Below, one piece after another: positions 63,501 to 64,000 of a stretch of 64,000 nucleotides of DNA. The stretch lies in the NCBI GenBank assembly GCA_023213395.1, contig CM041465.1:246767741-246831740 (forward strand), read 5' to 3'. The stretch's first letter is position 1; each line of letters opens with the position of its first letter. A program made the position numbers and the translations under genes. Under the pieces are notes generated by a model that did not search any database, was not told the origin of the DNA, and saw nothing but the letters and a program-made list of their open reading frames with translations. Source of the DNA: Cycas panzhihuaensis. Its lineage: Eukaryota; Cycadophyta.

Positions 63501-64000
63501 CTCATAAAAGAGTTCCATGTACTCCCTAACTTCATGGGTAGAATATTCAACCCTGATTTTAATGACCTTATCAAGGGCTAAGATAATATCCTTAGTTTCC
63601 CTAGCACATAAGACATTCCCCTCTTCAAAATAAAGGAGGGATTAGTTTATTGGCAGGTTAGGGGGAACGTCCATTATGTTAGGGTTAGACAAGGATGAAT
63701 TTATGGCCAAACATTTCTAAAAACCTAACTTGTCATGTCCAAATGGTAGGGTAGGTAAGGATCCCATTAGGTGCTATAACAAGTTTTCATTATTTTCAAA
63801 GTAATTTATCCTATGGATAGTCTTATTTATGGGAAGAGGGGATATATGTGACGTGGGCAAGAACTGATAATGATCAATCACCCAGTCTATGTGATGGGGC
63901 AATTATTCGAAAGAGTTAGAATGCACCTATATACTGGGCCTATTCTTCATTAGAGATGAGGAACGTCCTAGTGGTTGTGGGAAACGATCAACTCAAAATT
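63501..64000 (-). pseudogene. Protease-RT linker region of copy A
   Basis: Continues upstream of RT on the minus strand. By position it is the linker seen at 12050-12690 in T1, but I recognise no clear motif in this decayed piece. Confidence 0.4.

Larger units (their letters stand above)
60072..64000 (-). mobile_element. Copy A, 5' portion in window (RT to post-integrase)
   Basis: Minus-strand RT, RNase H and integrase closely related to T1 but strongly decayed. Gag and the 5' LTR must lie beyond 64000. The element continues at 45736 on the other side of C. Confidence 0.85.

Overview
This window is nuclear DNA of a large-genome seed plant, most likely an angiosperm. I see no single-copy host gene. 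The case for a plant rests on Ty1/copia elements primed by tRNA-Met-type sites, a chromovirus-type and a Tat-type Ty3/gypsy element, an L1-type LINE that ends in an RNase H domain, and copies of the plant mobile domain (PMD). Old copies also show heavy C-to-T and G-to-A decay, as expected for methylated plant repeats. No species can be named from the sequence alone.

Layout. 1-3115: decayed copia element with a 3' LTR. A decayed primer site and a second copia RT fragment follow, to about 3625. 3630-30975: one very long TA/TG/CA/TATG microsatellite, about 9 kb of repeat in total. It is split by a structurally complete 16.2-kb Tat-like gypsy element (T1, 6174-22368, target duplication CATAC) and by a 5'-truncated LINE (25769-27781). 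30976-64000: older relatives of T1 on the minus strand. Copy B (30976-37619) has gag, protease and a second RNase H but no RT or integrase. Copy A has RT-integrase at 61-64 kb and a PMD reading frame, second RNase H and LTR at 37.6-45.7 kb. A is split by a copia element (C, 45737-60071, target duplication TATAC), which is itself split by a chromovirus-type gypsy element (G, 52125-58849, target duplication CTTAT).

Most interesting point. T1 carries gag, protease, RT, a first RNase H without its first catalytic Asp, and integrase on the plus strand. Downstream of integrase lies an extra module: a PMD-type reading frame on the opposite strand (16312-17900) and a separate second RNase H (19095-19532) on the sense strand, just before the 3' LTR. 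Between them lie a near-symmetric TATA box and a perfect 34-bp palindrome. The same arrangement is still readable in the much older copy A, so the module belongs to the family and was not acquired by T1 alone. Extra reading frames are known in Tat-lineage elements, but an antisense PMD paired with a displaced RNase H deserves checking.

All coding regions are broken by stops or frameshifts. In T1 the LTRs look very similar, yet the frames are broken mostly by tiny indels in CG-rich words. Consensus errors in the assembly are therefore a real alternative to biological decay.
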